Positions 10,701 through 21,800 of a stretch of DNA of 64,000 bases are shown here, piece by piece. The notes under the pieces are model-generated. The model did no database searches and was not told the origin of the DNA. It saw only the letters and a program-made list of their open reading frames with translations. Position 1 is the stretch's first letter. The number at the start of each line of letters is the position of its first letter. The stretch lies in contig MU603959.1 in NCBI GenBank assembly GCA_025201845.1, forward strand, positions 66,972 to 130,971, written 5' to 3'. This DNA comes from Martensiomyces pterosporus (lineage: Eukaryota > Kickxellomycota > Kickxellomycetes > Kickxellales > Kickxellaceae). A program made the translations under genes and the position numbers.

Positions 10701-11056
10701 ACCCCTCGTTTGGGCTGCAAGGTCTTTCGGGAATGGCCGGCCTTGGCACAGGGATTAGCTCCCTGCTGGAGCTGTTTTCGTCGAACAGCGATGGCATGGC
10801 TTCGCTGTACCCGGAAAATATTCTGAGCAGCAGCTCGCTGGCACCGCCCAAGAGCCCTGAGAGCGGCACGACGCTTCAGCACCGGCCAGAAAACCCGGTG
10901 GACAATGTGGGTATCCCGTCATCACAGCACCAGCAGCACCAGCAATCGCACCTTGGCTCGACGCTTGTTCAGGCAGATCCAGCGGCTCCGCTGCGCCTCA
11001 CATCGCCTGGCGGCTTCCAGCAGTTTGGATCGCTGCCGCCATACTCGCCCATGTGA
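7724..11056 (+). CDS. Zn2Cys6 binuclear-cluster transcription factor with fungal-specific middle homology region
   Basis: The start is placed at 7724 (AAACATGTC, MSLPGLP), the first ATG in an upstream-open frame; length is about 1110 residues. Near residues 50-79 there is a complete six-cysteine cluster with spacing C-x2-C-x6-C-x6-C-x2-C-x6-C (CDSCRRKKIRC, then ACDSCMKNGGDC), followed by a basic PRKKPRK linker. Residues about 345-600 match the fungal-specific transcription factor domain (DLINHLISVYFQYCHPSET, LLSVLAVASRLSDD, GWYFSGLSMRMATQMSL), with a Gly/Ser-rich insertion around 620-640. The long C-terminal tail is rich in Ala, Ser, Gly and Gln and could be the activation region. It should be a nuclear DNA-binding regulator; its target pathway cannot be read from the sequence. 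It converges on the LIM-RhoGAP gene. Confidence 0.9.
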   Translation: MSLPGLPATSTADLKPTLATLAATAVQANKRDGGSGSSTGTQPVRVMLSCDSCRRKKIRCNGGKPACDSCMKNGGDCHYSPVGPRKKPRKTPSTNASATSPSGSKFRSSSVAADQATPRHRAKRRASMQGSDDNESASSMYGHDATAGLGSVSHIMLERVKEADVLELPQAGVAGAGDAGHGQQNQPPVMEMLRLQTQISGLVDQLRNITIRASGLTPAGTPLMSPVILSSAEHPPECSKGSAAQGDTGTVASFSQSFHQQHSQQDGRAQAGYSASGGISRGGLASLQQGASSMPTAAMSMLSPSPTMGDAGAGDCNPRCDDLHISKAEHSRGISVSRDLINHLISVYFQYCHPSETGMHPIELYKDRLQRAQVSEPFLLSVLAVASRLSDDPRVKREPAYLAGHDFFERVTRGLMMDVLERDCVENMLTLNNLAVYAVGLPVANRGWYFSGLSMRMATQMSLQKVDAPGRMPGASMMSGPGIESARRAFWNTLLLEALASFASGEPPPITIQDIHVAEPYDDPDILEDEDPSRGSPDITTHDSRSSTASQSAAASANDLGASAGMRGSSSGAGGAGGGKSSPPNVCAYISQLAMLLIRVARLNGNRHPESAQFSPEYAALHTEMVAWYHGLPDSMQIKPTVAKDEIQRDPQLFAAKMFIHCHYHAAIIALHQPRVDLVRVESAGGLSSFSNRSDGVAGSEDQSQGMGGRYTNSSGMQCSHGPTESDQQWTHLAQQQCLTAACTMTELLTLARNLDVRYHIVTFGFAVFMAGVVHVGAVACTPKDSNERQYSINCVKEHVKCLDRLGKYFAFHFIMAKHIRAQLQTIEAMELRRQKEAVAALASAAAASSASSSAALNPGVLGVASRSQAASAMPFDYSAALQNPARLQSSSGMPAAFQSMGFAGMGLDMRLLGANGGGIMGAPSGAGAESPWMNHAAASPGVNGTAMASVATPNSSTSMDVFFGLLNSPQQQYSQAPAPAISAEPTTNSTPNPSFGLQGLSGMAGLGTGISSLLELFSSNSDGMASLYPENILSSSSLAPPKSPESGTTLQHRPENPVDNVGIPSSQHQQHQQSHLGSTLVQADPAAPLRLTSPGGFQQFGSLPPYSPM

Positions 11057-11331
11057 GCGTAGTGGCTGTTTCTACATTTTGCCTATATGATACAAGCAGT
11101 GTTACATAACAATACATCCCGCCACACATATCGACGCATGGGTGCAGCATGCTCGCTGAGTGGCAAACTGGCGGCAGCGGCTAGCTGGCTGCAACTACCG
11201 GGGACTATTCGTCTCCACGCCATTTAGCTTCTTTTTGCCGCAAAAAGGACAGTAGAGAAGGATGCAGAGAGAGGTGCTATATTAATATGGAAAAACAACG
11301 CAAACAAGGCATAAATGGTAGAAGAAAGGGG

Positions 11332-14300
11332 TTAGTCGACGTGTTCCCTTGGCAGGTCAAAGCTAGCCTTTTGGCGGCCAAGGTTGGGTGGTCTCGCCAA
11401 GTGCTGGTGCTGCTCCTCGGTGTCCTGTGTCCTTGGCGGACCCGCAGTCATTGGCGCGTGCTGGTTCAAGTATCCTCTGGGCGACGGCATGCTGTGTGAC
11501 AGCGAGGTGTTCTCCAAAGCGCTGGCCAGGTTGCCCATAGCGTCGATGCCACTCAGAGCGCCGATGGCAACCGCGTTGTCGTTTTCAGCAGACGAGTTCG
11601 GCTGGACGGGCGAGCTGGACGACGACATCGGATGCTGCTGTTGGTGGGCGTAGGTCGGGGACGCCTCATCACTCGACGACGACCTAGGGTTCCTGCTGCC
11701 AGCGCTGTTGCCGTAGGTCGCGTAGTGGCTGTCGCCCCAGATCTCCTCGACATACTGGATCAGGAACTTCACCGTCTGGTTAATGCCCGACATGTTGGCC
11801 ATTTCCTCCAGGACATTGCTCTTGGGCATGCGCAGGATGTTGGGCGCAAACACAACGGACAGGTTATTCGTAGTCATCTTGTTTTCCGCTTGGTTGTCCG
11901 CGATGCTCTTCAGGTGCGCCATAAGGAACTTGAGCGTCTCGCTATGCGCGCGGGGCATCGAGTCGCTGATTGTCCTGTACACCTTGATGCGCTCGTCCAC
12001 AGAGGCAATGTTGGATGCCTGCACCCAAAGATGGTACGTCTCCAGCGTGAGCAGCGGGTTCGGCAAGTCGCGGAAATACTGCTTCAGAACACTCGTTACG
12101 CTCGTCACATCCGTGTCAGGGGTGGCGATAGGCGCATCGAAGAACTTGTTGTTTGTTGATGCCGCCAGCTGCGAGATATGGATCTGGATCATCCGGATAT
12201 CCGTTGATGACCCGGACTTGCGGTACACGCCCTCAAGCGTCAGGCCCTCCGCCTCGATAAACTGGATGCCCGCACGGACGATCCAAGGCACGTCTTGGCC
12301 CTCCAGCTGGGCCTGCTCAACCAGACCACGGCCAAACATCTTGTTGGGCTGGAACGGCACATTGGGGTCGTAGATGGGGTCGTTGTTCGCCCGAGACGCG
12401 TTGGAGTGGTGGTGGCTGCTGCTGTTGTTATTGGCATTGTTGTGACGGGCACCGCGCGCGCCGGTGTCATACCCTGCGCAGCTAACCGACACATCAGGCG
12501 CGCACCTCTGGTGGCACACAAACCCACAGCTGTGGCAGCGGACAACAGACCCCGTGAACTTTCTCAGGCGCTCCATGCAATGGTCGCACTTGCCTGGACG
12601 GAACGTGCTGGTCAAGTGGAAGCTATGGCCCTGAGGCGCCGACTCCTCGTTGCTGCTCTTGCCCGCAACAGCAGCATTCCCATTAGCTCCCGGACCAGAA
12701 GCACCACTGGCTGCCAGCGTCGTTCCCGACGCCAACGACTCGCTATCCTTGCCAGCGGCTGTCTGAATATGGTCGACGGAGTCGCCATTGTGAGTAGCCG
12801 ATCCTCCGTGGTGGTGGCCTCCATTCGCACGGTTGCCGCCAAACGGCCAAATAAAGCGTTTCGTCGCCTTCTGTGGCACTGTAGTAATAATAGCGTCCTC
12901 AGCATCCGAGCCCGAGTCATTATGATCCAACACTGCACCAGTCTGTTGTTGTTGTTGTTGCTGTTGTTGTTGTTGCTGTTGCTGCTTAGCCTGCTTCTGT
13001 CGACGAATGCTCAGCGACCTCCCAACCTGTGCAGCCGTAGAGCCGCCATCCTTCTGCTTACCGGTAGCACGCGCTGAGCTTTTGTTCGAGGTAGTCGGCC
13101 TAGGATCCTTCTCGACAGGCGGCTGCACGCTGTTTCCGCCACGCTGGTTGGCTGCCGTGTGCTTCGCATTGGGCTCGGCTGCAACAGCAGACTCGTCCAC
13201 GTAGCCATAGTAGTTGCGCAAGATAGTCTCATACTCTACTCGCTTGGCGCGCTCCTGCAGCAACGCCTGTCTGGTCTCCAGCAGCTGGTTGACCACGGTC
13301 GTGTAGAGGTCGCGCAGCCTCTGGTTTCCAGCCTCGATTCGGCAGAGCTGGCCATAGTTGACAAGCAGCTCCTCCTTGAGCTGCTCAACGGTTGCCGTGT
13401 TAAGCCATTCCTTGCCCTCGAGCTCATACTTGCGCTGGTCATTCGCCTCATCCTTCGCAGAGCCGCCTCCAGCGCCATGGCTATTGCTGCTGGCGCTGGG
13501 AATTACATCTGTAGGACTACTATCCTGCGAGCGCAACCCAGGTGGAACCATACTCCCAATAGCAGATGAACTGCTAGTTGCGCGCACGCGCTGGGACTTG
13601 CTGTACGCGTCATTCGCCCTGGCACCAGACAACGTGGGTGTGTCCTGTCCATTTTGCTCATGGCCTCTTGCTGCAGCTGCATCTGTGAGGGATGGCAGAA
13701 TGCTCTCGCCGTGCTTCTTCCTAAGCGAGTTTCGGGTCGAAAGTCTGATAAAGTTGTTTTCCAGTGCGCCAATGTCCTCGGTCCATGTGAGCCCAGCCTC
13801 AAGGCTAGCGTCCAGCTGCGGGTATGTCTGGATGGGAGAGGGCAGCTCCGTCATGATTATGCTCTGCTGCACAGGTGGCTCGTTCACCGCTATTGGCGAT
13901 GTCGGTGCACTAGCAGCACCCGCAGCGGGTGCGGTGCTGAACTGCGCTGGCACAATGCTGGGCGACGCGGCAAACGGGCTGCCCTGGGTCTCCTGCCACC
14001 CTGGCGCCGGCGCATCCTTGTGAGCACTCAACGGCTGCTGTTCTACAGCCGGCAGGTCCTTCGGAGTGGGTGGCGGGCGCTTGCGCGACCTGGAATCATA
14101 CGGGTTGTACGGGCCATCCTCCAGTGCCGCCGAGTGCGGCTGCGACCCCGCCAGCGGCCCAACATCCACAACCGAGGGCGTTGCTGGACTGCCCACACCA
14201 GCGCCCGCGACAGGCGATGCCAGTGCCTCTCCGCCTCTGACATTCAACGGACTAAGCGCCGGCACATCCCTCAAGCCTGCGTCAGAGCCTGTGTCGACAG

Positions 14301-14887
14301 GAAGCGAGGGCAGGGCCTTTTCCTCCAGGACCTGGTGCTCTCGCCTCCGCTTAGCGGCCTTCTTCCTTTCTCTTCTTTCCGCATAGCAGTTGACGCAATA
14401 AATAATGCCCTGGCTCGTCTTTGCAAACGACTTGCCCTGGATCCTCTGCTTACAGCTGGTGCACCTGAAGCACTCTGAATGGTACGTTCCCTCGACGGTC
14501 ACTATGGCCTCGTCAAATATTGGCTTCTTACACAGGCTGCAGCAATATGAGCACTCGGGGCAAATGGGCTTTCCGTCCGCAAGAAACAGCAGGTTCGAGT
14601 CAAACTCGATAACCTTGCCGCACGTGGTGCATTGGAAGCTACAGCAGGAGTCACGCAGAAAGACTGCAGTTGTTAGCCTCCAGACCCGGATTCCTGCTTC
14701 ATTCACAAAGTCTGGCTGAAGTGCCTCTTTTTTTTCCTTACCAGTCAATGTGCCATACGCCGTCGGCAAACTGAATGGCACTCCCGCCGTCAATCGGCCT
14801 ATTGCAGCCCCAGCACTTTGGCGGCGCACTGAACAGCCCTGGGTCATCGGCCTCTGTCTGCCCTGGATTCACCGCCTCTCCGGACAT
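11332..14887 (-). CDS. LIM-LIM-C1-RhoGAP Rho GTPase-activating protein (2 exons)
   Basis: Two exons: 14887-14742 (ATG, MSGEAVNPG) and 14638-11332, giving 1150 residues. The join makes LIM1 complete: Cys25-x2-Cys28-x17-His46-x2-Cys49 from exon 1, then Cys52-x2-Cys55 from exon 2. LIM2 follows to about residue 135 (CSLCKKPIF, YHSECFRCTSC, IYCVNC). A polyglutamine run lies near 12940-12985. The C1-type zinc domain is at about 720-770 (HSFHLTSTFRPGKCDHC, VCHQRCAPDVSVSC). The RhoGAP domain is at about 815-1016, with the arginine finger in GVYRKSG and the conserved NLSVVFAPNIL helix. This is the architecture of fungal Rga proteins, which inactivate Cdc42/Rho-type GTPases at growth sites. The tail has SP-rich disorder. 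Which GTPase it acts on is not readable here. Confidence 0.9.
14639..14741 (-). other. Intron splitting LIM domain 1 of the RhoGAP gene
   Basis: A 103-base GT-AG intron. The donor reads TG|GTAAGG and the acceptor CTGTAG|CTTCC. The interrupted Cys codon (TG|C) is the fourth zinc ligand of LIM1, and splicing restores exact LIM spacing. Without it the open frame reads on into non-LIM sequence. Confidence 0.85.
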
Positions 14888-15862
14888 CGCCTGTATTCAG
14901 CTAATATGTGCTTGAACGCGCCAGAGGCCTGCTTGTTGTAAATATAATAGGCTGCGACGAAATATATATATGCGAGGCTGCGACGAAAAAGGTGTGTTTT
15001 ATTAGACTAGCAAGGAGCTGCGCTTGTTTCAGATTAGCGCTGGGTGCTGGGAAAGAGAAAGGGCGTTGGCGTATGCGAGAATGGAAAAGCGAGTAAACTG
15101 GCAAAGTCTGGGAAATGGGCGAGATGCGACAAACAGGGCGGTGGGAAAGAACAATAAATAGAAGCTGGAGTAAAATAACGGAAGAAAGAGACTTTCTTGG
15201 TGGCATGTCTGACTGGCGGGCGCTAGAAAAAAAAAAAACCGGACACGGGTGCCGAAACACCCACGCAGATGACACGGCAGCAGCACCATGCTTGCTTGGC
15301 AAATCACAATCCAGCACACCCGCCTTTCTTGGAACCAGCGGCGCTTCTGTTATTGCACTGGACTTGTGCTGGCAGCGATAGTTGTTTGTTGTTGTCACTT
15401 TGCGCATTACTAATGCTGCTCATATGGTGCTTGATTGCTTGGCTCGGCCTCCCCTCGTGCTGATGCTGGTGCTGCATGTGTGTATACTCGGTGCATAAGC
15501 GCAAGGTAGAAGATGGCAGGGATCTGCTCTGCCTCAGCAGCACCGACACTTCCCGCCGATGCAACCCGCACAGCATGCAGAACAGCGCTGCTCGCTGTTG
15601 TTTCATTCTGGCAGCACCACACAAAGGAAATGCGGAGTCACGCCTGCTTGAGCCTGTGCATGTCTGGACGAAAAATGGACGGAGATTTACGCCAGGCGCC
15701 ATCGGCTGAGAAAGCCAGGAAAAGAAAAGCAAGCTTGGTGCAAGCACACACACTCAGTGTCTGCTCCGGCACCTTTATTTAGAACCAGTGAGACCCACAC
15801 GCTAAAAATAAAATAAACAATCGCTGTAGACCGAGCAAGCAGCACCAGCAGCTGCAGCAGTG
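14888..15862. promoter_or_regulatory. Intergenic region: RhoGAP promoter and TCF25 3' flank
   Basis: No gene is seen in these 975 bases. On the minus strand an AT-rich tract (CATATATATATTTCG, around 14957-14973) sits about 75 bases upstream of the RhoGAP ATG and could be a TATA-like element. A long A-run is at 15227-15238. Open frames in both directions here are short and of biased composition. Confidence 0.5.
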
Positions 15863-18151
15863 CTAGTGTCGGCCAGGCCCATCCTCGCCCGGGTAATCCG
15901 GCTCGGACCCGTCTTCGTCGTCCCCAGCCTCCACATATTCCTCGTCATCTTCGCTGGTGCCAGGGTCCTCTTCTCCTCTCCTGGCACCGCCGAACCTGTG
16001 CCTGATCTGGTCGATCATGCGCTGGATAAACGCAACCCCCTCCTCGCCCATTCCTCCAACGTCAATCAGCTCGCCGTCCAGCTCAAACGCCCCAGGCATG
16101 CTCTCATGTGCGCGGCCCAACTGCCCAGAGCCCAAAAGTTCATCGTACACGTTGATGTCGCTTGCAGGCGGCAAAGGATCGAATGCAAAGCTCTCGGCGC
16201 TGCGAATCTCCTCCGGCAGGCCAGCCTTCAGCGCCTCCATATCAGCCACCAGCACATGCCTTGAGATATTCTCTGGAATGACATAGGTGCACAGCCTCTT
16301 CTTGTTCGCGTCCTTGCGTGCAATGTCCTCATCCGCACTGCCGCCTGCATTGTCTGCATCTGCCCTTGCAATGCGCTCTAGCGCCAGCAGCAGGCCCTCC
16401 TGTAGCCAGCGCAATGCCTCGGGTGTCCGATACAAGGGGTAGTTGCGCTCAACAAAGAGCTGCACAATCAGCTGCATGTGTGTCATGGCCGACTCATCTG
16501 GGATCTGCTCGTCCTGGAAGTACGGGTGGGTTAGAATGACAGGATCAATATCAATGTTGGCCTTGCTCCACAGAGGCGGCACAACAGTCGGGAACGTCAG
16601 AATAGCCCTCACAAGCAGCTCCAAGCTCCTGCTCTCCGCGCCTCTGCCCGCTGATTTGGAGCCCGCACTCGACTTGCTCCTCTCCAGCATAAACTCGGCC
16701 AGCGCACTGGAGTATGCCCAGTTTGGCAAATCCACCGACGACCACGCCCAGTCCCTTACAAACGCCCGCACATACTCGTACTGCTTGCACTTGAGCGCAT
16801 GGAAGTCCAGCGTGAGCAGGACGCCATATGGGTCGTGCTGCGGGTCCAGCGACAGCAGAACCTTGTTAAACTCAAACACCGTGCGCCAGCACCCTCTGCG
16901 CGCCATAAACTGCATGTGTCTGAACAGGGCCAAGAAGAACGACCTGGACTCGACTCTCCTAAAGTCCAGCCTAGCGATTCCATTAGTGGCGCTAAACTTG
17001 GTTGCAAATCCGCACTCAAATGCATACAGCGCGCGCTCAACCAGCTCTGCTGCCTCGCCAAAATCGCCGCTCGTCTGCTTAATTATTTCGCTCAGCTGCA
17101 AGAGAGCATCGACATGGTACGGGTGCTGGTACACCAAGGCCGCAATCGCATCCGGGTTGTGCGTCATGACGGATCCCAAGAACTCAAGCTGTATCGACTG
17201 GAACCTAGGCGAATGCGTGAGCGCAAACCACATGCCGCCCGTGCAATCCTCGTCCATGATCCTCCCAAGCTCCTCGTCCGCCTTTTCTCTCTCCAAGAGC
17301 TCCATCTCCACACCTGGCGACGCGCGCATGGGCGGCCACGAGAGCTTCGGGTGCGACAGCGTAAGCCGCTTGGGCAGTCGGCTCTGCGGCACCTTGCCCT
17401 TTGCGCTGTCCTTCAGGGCAAACGACCCAAAGATCCGCTTGATCTCAGCCTCAGAATCCAGGTGCTTGGCTTCAGCCATAAGCAGCGCCCTGCTCTTCTG
17501 CTGCTCCTTAGTAAGTACAAGGCCCAGCGCCTCACCGATAGCGCGTCCACGGCCAGCCTTCTTTGCATCCGACGCCGATGCGCCAGATTCCTGACCGATA
17601 TCCACTGCGGGCAGCTTGGTCTGAATCGCCGCCAACTGTGCCTCGAACTCCTCCATAGTCAGATCGGACACGTCCTTTTCAGCAGACGACGAGTCGTCTT
17701 TCTTGGCACGGCTCTTGCCCTTGCCCTTTCCTTTGCCCTTGCCCTTGCCCTTCTTCTTACCACCCGCCTGCTTGCTTGGCTGCTGTTTAGGCTTTGGCGA
17801 GGCTCTGTCCTCGACATCGCCCTCATCTGCCACCTCACTGCCCCTATCGCTCTCGCCGCCATCATCGCCACCACCCATCAACTACGTTGCAAAGTGGGCA
17901 TGTACCAGCTGCCACTGTCATTAGCAATAAGCGGCCACCCCCTTTATGTGCACTCAACCACTGCGACAGCATGTCTTGCTGCTTACCAGGTCAAACATGT
18001 TTGCAGGTCCACGCCCACTGCTCTCGTCGTCGTCAGAGCTCTCGGCGTTGTCATTGAGCTGGCTTGCCTGCTTCTCTATGCGTGCCGCAGTCTCAGCCAA
18101 GTCGTCGTACCCGCGCTCCTTCATCAGCTTCCTCACCGCCCGCGAAGACAT
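15863..18151 (-). CDS. TCF25: TCF25/Rqc1-family protein (2 exons)
   Basis: Two exons: 18151-17987 (55 residues, MSSRAVRKLMKERGYDDL to NMFDL) and 17881-15863 (stop TAG), giving 727 residues against about 680 in animals. The N-terminal MSSRA-x-RKL block followed by an acidic Ser-rich stretch and NMFDL is typical of the family. Exon 2 carries a Lys/Gly repeat (17710-17760) and then the helical core: LTHSPRFQSIQLEFLGSV, ALVYQHPYHVDALLQLSEI, the LDFRRVESRSFFLALFRHM block and DPYGVLLTLDFHALK. In yeast the homologue Rqc1 belongs to the ribosome quality control complex with Ltn1 and Rqc2, which ubiquitinates nascent chains on stalled 60S subunits; that role is by family. The C-terminus is acidic. Confidence 0.92.
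17882..17986 (-). other. Phase-0 intron of TCF25
   Basis: A 105-base intron, CTG|GTAAGC at the donor and ACGTAG|TTG at the acceptor. It joins the N-terminal signature exon to the main exon in frame. The main exon has no in-frame ATG before its second codon and is preceded by an in-frame stop that forms part of the acceptor, which supports splicing. Confidence 0.85.
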
Positions 18152-18352
18152 TTTTTACACCTTTTTTGCGACTTTCAGCAGCGCTCAGTGAGAGATAAAT
18201 TGGGGGAACGCGCTATTTGAAGTCCAAATTAAAATGAAGCAGGCAGGAAATAAAGAGAGGTTGGCAGGCAGGAGAGGCAATTAAAGAATGGCTCCAAAAA
18301 GCGTGGGGTACTGCGGTTAGGCGAACCGACCGAGAGCCAAATCACGAGCCAT

Positions 18353-18699
18353 ATGAGCCTGCGCAGGGTGAATGCAGGAATAGCCACTAGCCACATCATC
18401 GCCACCAGCGTTCTTGTGGTGCTGGAGTATGGCTGCAAATACTATCAGGATCGGTGCGAGAACCACAGTGCTCCCGCATGACAATGGCATGGCCAGCACT
18501 AGCAACCCGCCTAAACTCTCAGCGCTTCGCTCCCAGCCTTGGTCTCAGCATGCTGCCACTTAGGGCGACACACATCTTTCTGCTCGCGCTAGCCGCTGCC
18601 ACCTGCATGCTTGTACCTACTGCGTATTCAGGCGGCGACTACGCTAACGAGCCTGAACGTCATGCCAGGACTCGTTCTAGCCGCTCTACTCTTCAATAG
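18353..18699 (+). CDS. Possible small two-segment membrane protein (2 exons)
   Basis: A model from reading the 688-base gap between TCF25 and STE12. Exon 1 (18353-18453) encodes MSLRRVNAGIATSHIIATSV followed by LVVLEYGCKYYQDR. A GTGCGA donor and a CTCCCAG acceptor (intron 18454-18536, 83 bases, CTAAAC about 20 bases before the acceptor) join it in frame to exon 2 (18537-18699), which encodes LPLRATHIFLLALAAATC followed by MLVPTAYSGGDY and a basic tail. The product is about 87 residues with two hydrophobic segments. Unspliced, exon 1 alone gives 42 residues. I do not recognise a family. Two membrane-like segments on one strand in a promoter-sized gap favour a gene, but chance is possible. Confidence 0.32.
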
Positions 18700-18839
18700 G
18701 GAGTGTGTGGATTATGTAACTGGGGGAGGGTATAAAAGAAGAAATAAAGAGGTGAGGAAGAAAGGAGAACAGAGCATTAGAGATGTATAAAGGAGGCCGC
18801 AAAAAGAACCGAATGCGTGTGCAGTTTCTGAAAGACTAT

Positions 18840-21800
18840 TTATACCGGTGTAAGCTGCGATTTTGCAATAGTAGAACGGACAAACTTGCTGCTGTTGGCA
18901 GCAGACACAGAAGAAGTGCTGTTGTGTTCATCGCCCGAAACACTCATGGGCTGATGCTGTCCATGGCTGCTGCTGCTGCTGTTACCTCCCGTCATGTCGT
19001 CGTCGTCGTATTCTAAGTGACGCTTCAGAGACGCATGGCTGGGGTCGCGTCTACCAAACCCAGAGGCATCCATCTGAAAGGGAAACCCAACAGATGATAG
19101 CCCATTGCGCTGCTGCTGGTCGCTGGCTTCGGGCTGGCTGAATTGCTGCTGCTGCTGCTGCTGTTCTTGAGCAAGGAATGATGCCAGCCAGACAGTGTTG
19201 ATGTTCGACGTGGTGGTCTCTGTAGACAGCGTTCGAGGCAGTCCAGAGATGCCCGTAGCAGAGCCTGAGCTGTTTGGATCGATCAGAGATCCCATGGGTT
19301 GCAGGTCCATGTATCCTCCTCCGCCATTGCCACTGCCCAGACCACCGCTTAGTGCCGAGAACGCGTCCGAAGAGAACGGCGAGAACTGGCCGTCTCTCTT
19401 GCCATTGGGTGTTCCGCCGGTGTTGCGGAGTCTGTTTTGCTTTGTGAATTTGCGCAAGACAGACACCGTATTGGTCTCCATCAGCGGCGACTGCAGTGGC
19501 TGCTGGTACGGGCCATCGGGAAGCGCAATCCGCATCATACGGCTGCCTGACCTTGTAGGCGAAACCATTGGCATGGTGCCTGCAGACACCAATGCAGTAG
19601 CTGCAGCTGACGCTGATACAGCAGTGTCGCTGCCGACCGTGGCTCCATAGAGCACGCCGCTACTATCGCCATTTCCAGACACTGCAGCTGCTGCTGCTGT
19701 CTGCTGCCCGGATTGGAAGGACCCATCTCCAAGACTCTGCAAGAGGTCCCTCAGGTTTGCGTCGCTGGAACCAGGAGCCATTATCTGGCTGCTGCTGCTG
19801 ATGTCGCCAAGGTCGGTCTCTGTCTTTCCCAGAATCTGCATCAGCTGCTGCTGCTGACCCTGGCCCATCTCCATAATATTGCTGCTACGCCGGTTAGCCG
19901 TTTTGCGGTTAACATGAGTGCGGATGTGCTGATTGAGGTTATCCATGCGAGCAAACACCTTGCCGCAGTCAGCCGCAGGGCACTTGTAGGGCCGCTCGCC
20001 CGTGTGTGTGCGGAAGTGTCGTTTCAGATGCTCATGCCGCTTAAACTGCTTGTTGCACCCTGCAAACGTGCAAGAGTAGCGCCTGATCTCGCACTCGTTT
20101 TCATTGCGAGAGCCCCTACGGCCGCCCCCAGCCTTCAGGCGCGCCTGCTTGGGCTCTGAGCCCTTGCCATCCGCATTGGCTGGCGCGGCGGCCTCAGAGG
20201 TCATGTCGCCCGACGAGCCAATAGCGGCTGCAGCAGAATCAGCAGCCTGGCCACCAATCTGGGGCATGGCTGCTGACGACGACGAGGGTGAAGGCATGAA
20301 GGGGATTCCGGCCTGAGGCCCCGTGGCTCCGTTGTTTGCACCGTTCAGCTGCGCATTCGATCCGACTGTTCCGAAATCTATTTTGCCTTCTCCAAGCTGC
20401 AGCCCCATGTTTGCGCTGGAGCTGCTATTGGCAAACTTCGCTGCCATGGCGTTGACCGCAGCAGCAGCCACCTTGGGGTCAGTGGTGCTGGGGACACGGT
20501 TCAGTGCCGTGGGCGGGTCTCTGTGAGCGAGCCTGACCATGGTCTTGAGGTAGGGGTGGAAACGCGAGAAGCGAGTGGAGCGTGGCGTTGGCCCATTGCT
20601 TGGCTTTTGGCTCATCCACAGCTGCCTAACAAGGTCGATGGACCTGGGCTCGTCAGACGACGACGATGAAGCCTGCACAGCGCCGCTGTTCTGCTGGATG
20701 CTTACGCTGCCGCGTTCGTCTTGCGTCTCTGTGCTAGCGCCTATCATGTCAGCATCGGTATCCATGCGCTTACTATCGCTGGTGCTGGGCTGACCCATGA
20801 AATTGGCGCTGCCAAAGGGGCCAAAGCTGCCAATTTGGCTGGCACCCGCTGTGCTGCCTGCTGCAGACAAGCCAAAAGCAGGCATGAACGCGCTCATCGA
20901 CTGGTTGCCAAAGCTGCCTCCGGCGCTGTTGCTGTCATTGTTGTTGTTGTTGTCGTCGTTGTTGCTGTTGCTGTTGCCGTTGTTGTTGTTGCTCATAGAC
21001 GTGACGCTAGAGCCACTGATCGACGGTGGTTGTCCAGCTTGGACGCTGTTCGAGGCCAGAAACTCGCTAATCTCGTCTATGGACATTCCCGGATTAAAGC
21101 CCGATTGCTGTGGCCCAACTGCGCCTGATCCTATGCCGTCCTGCACGTCGCCCCCAAACATGCCATGCTGGCTGCCTATTTGGCCCACAGCACCAGCAGA
21201 GCCACCGAGCCTCAGCGAAAATGACTCTGGGGTGTTGTTGGGAGAGATGGGTTTGGAGTTCATCAGCGAAGCCACCGAGGGCGATGAAGTAATGGAGTCC
21301 ATCATAACCGACGACGGCGCTCTGTTGTTCCCGCTGCCACTATCCGTGCTGAGGCTCACATCCAGTCCACTCACGCTGGCATTTCTGCTGGGCGCGGCTA
21401 TGCCTGAGTCGACGCTCATTGCATGTGGCATCGAGACTGAGGTGGCAGCAGATGTCTGCTGCTCCCACATCATCAGGTGCTGCTGCTGCTGGGAGCCGCT
21501 TTGCTCTTGGGAGACGTCGAGTGCAAGCCTGCCCGTGCTATTGGCAGTTGGCATGCTCTCCTGAATCAGGCCATTGGCGCCAAGCAGCTGCTCCAGGATC
21601 TCGCTAAAGTCGCTGATATTGTCCTGCGTCAGTATGGCGTTCGTGGCAGTCAAAAGCTCCATCAATTCGGGGTCGTTCGTAGAGCTTTCCTTGGGCGAGT
21701 GGTAGGGCGTCGGGGTTGGCTGGTATTCCTCGTAGTTGGCCTTCAGCTCCGACGCCTGCTTGTGGAGCGCTGCAAAGTCAACCCCAGTCCAGCTGTCATT

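Noticed and set aside
18729..19016. Plus-strand TATAAAA and a 77-codon frame antisense to the STE12 3' end
   Set aside because: The frame is mostly the complement of STE12 coding sequence and low complexity; the TATA match alone is not enough.
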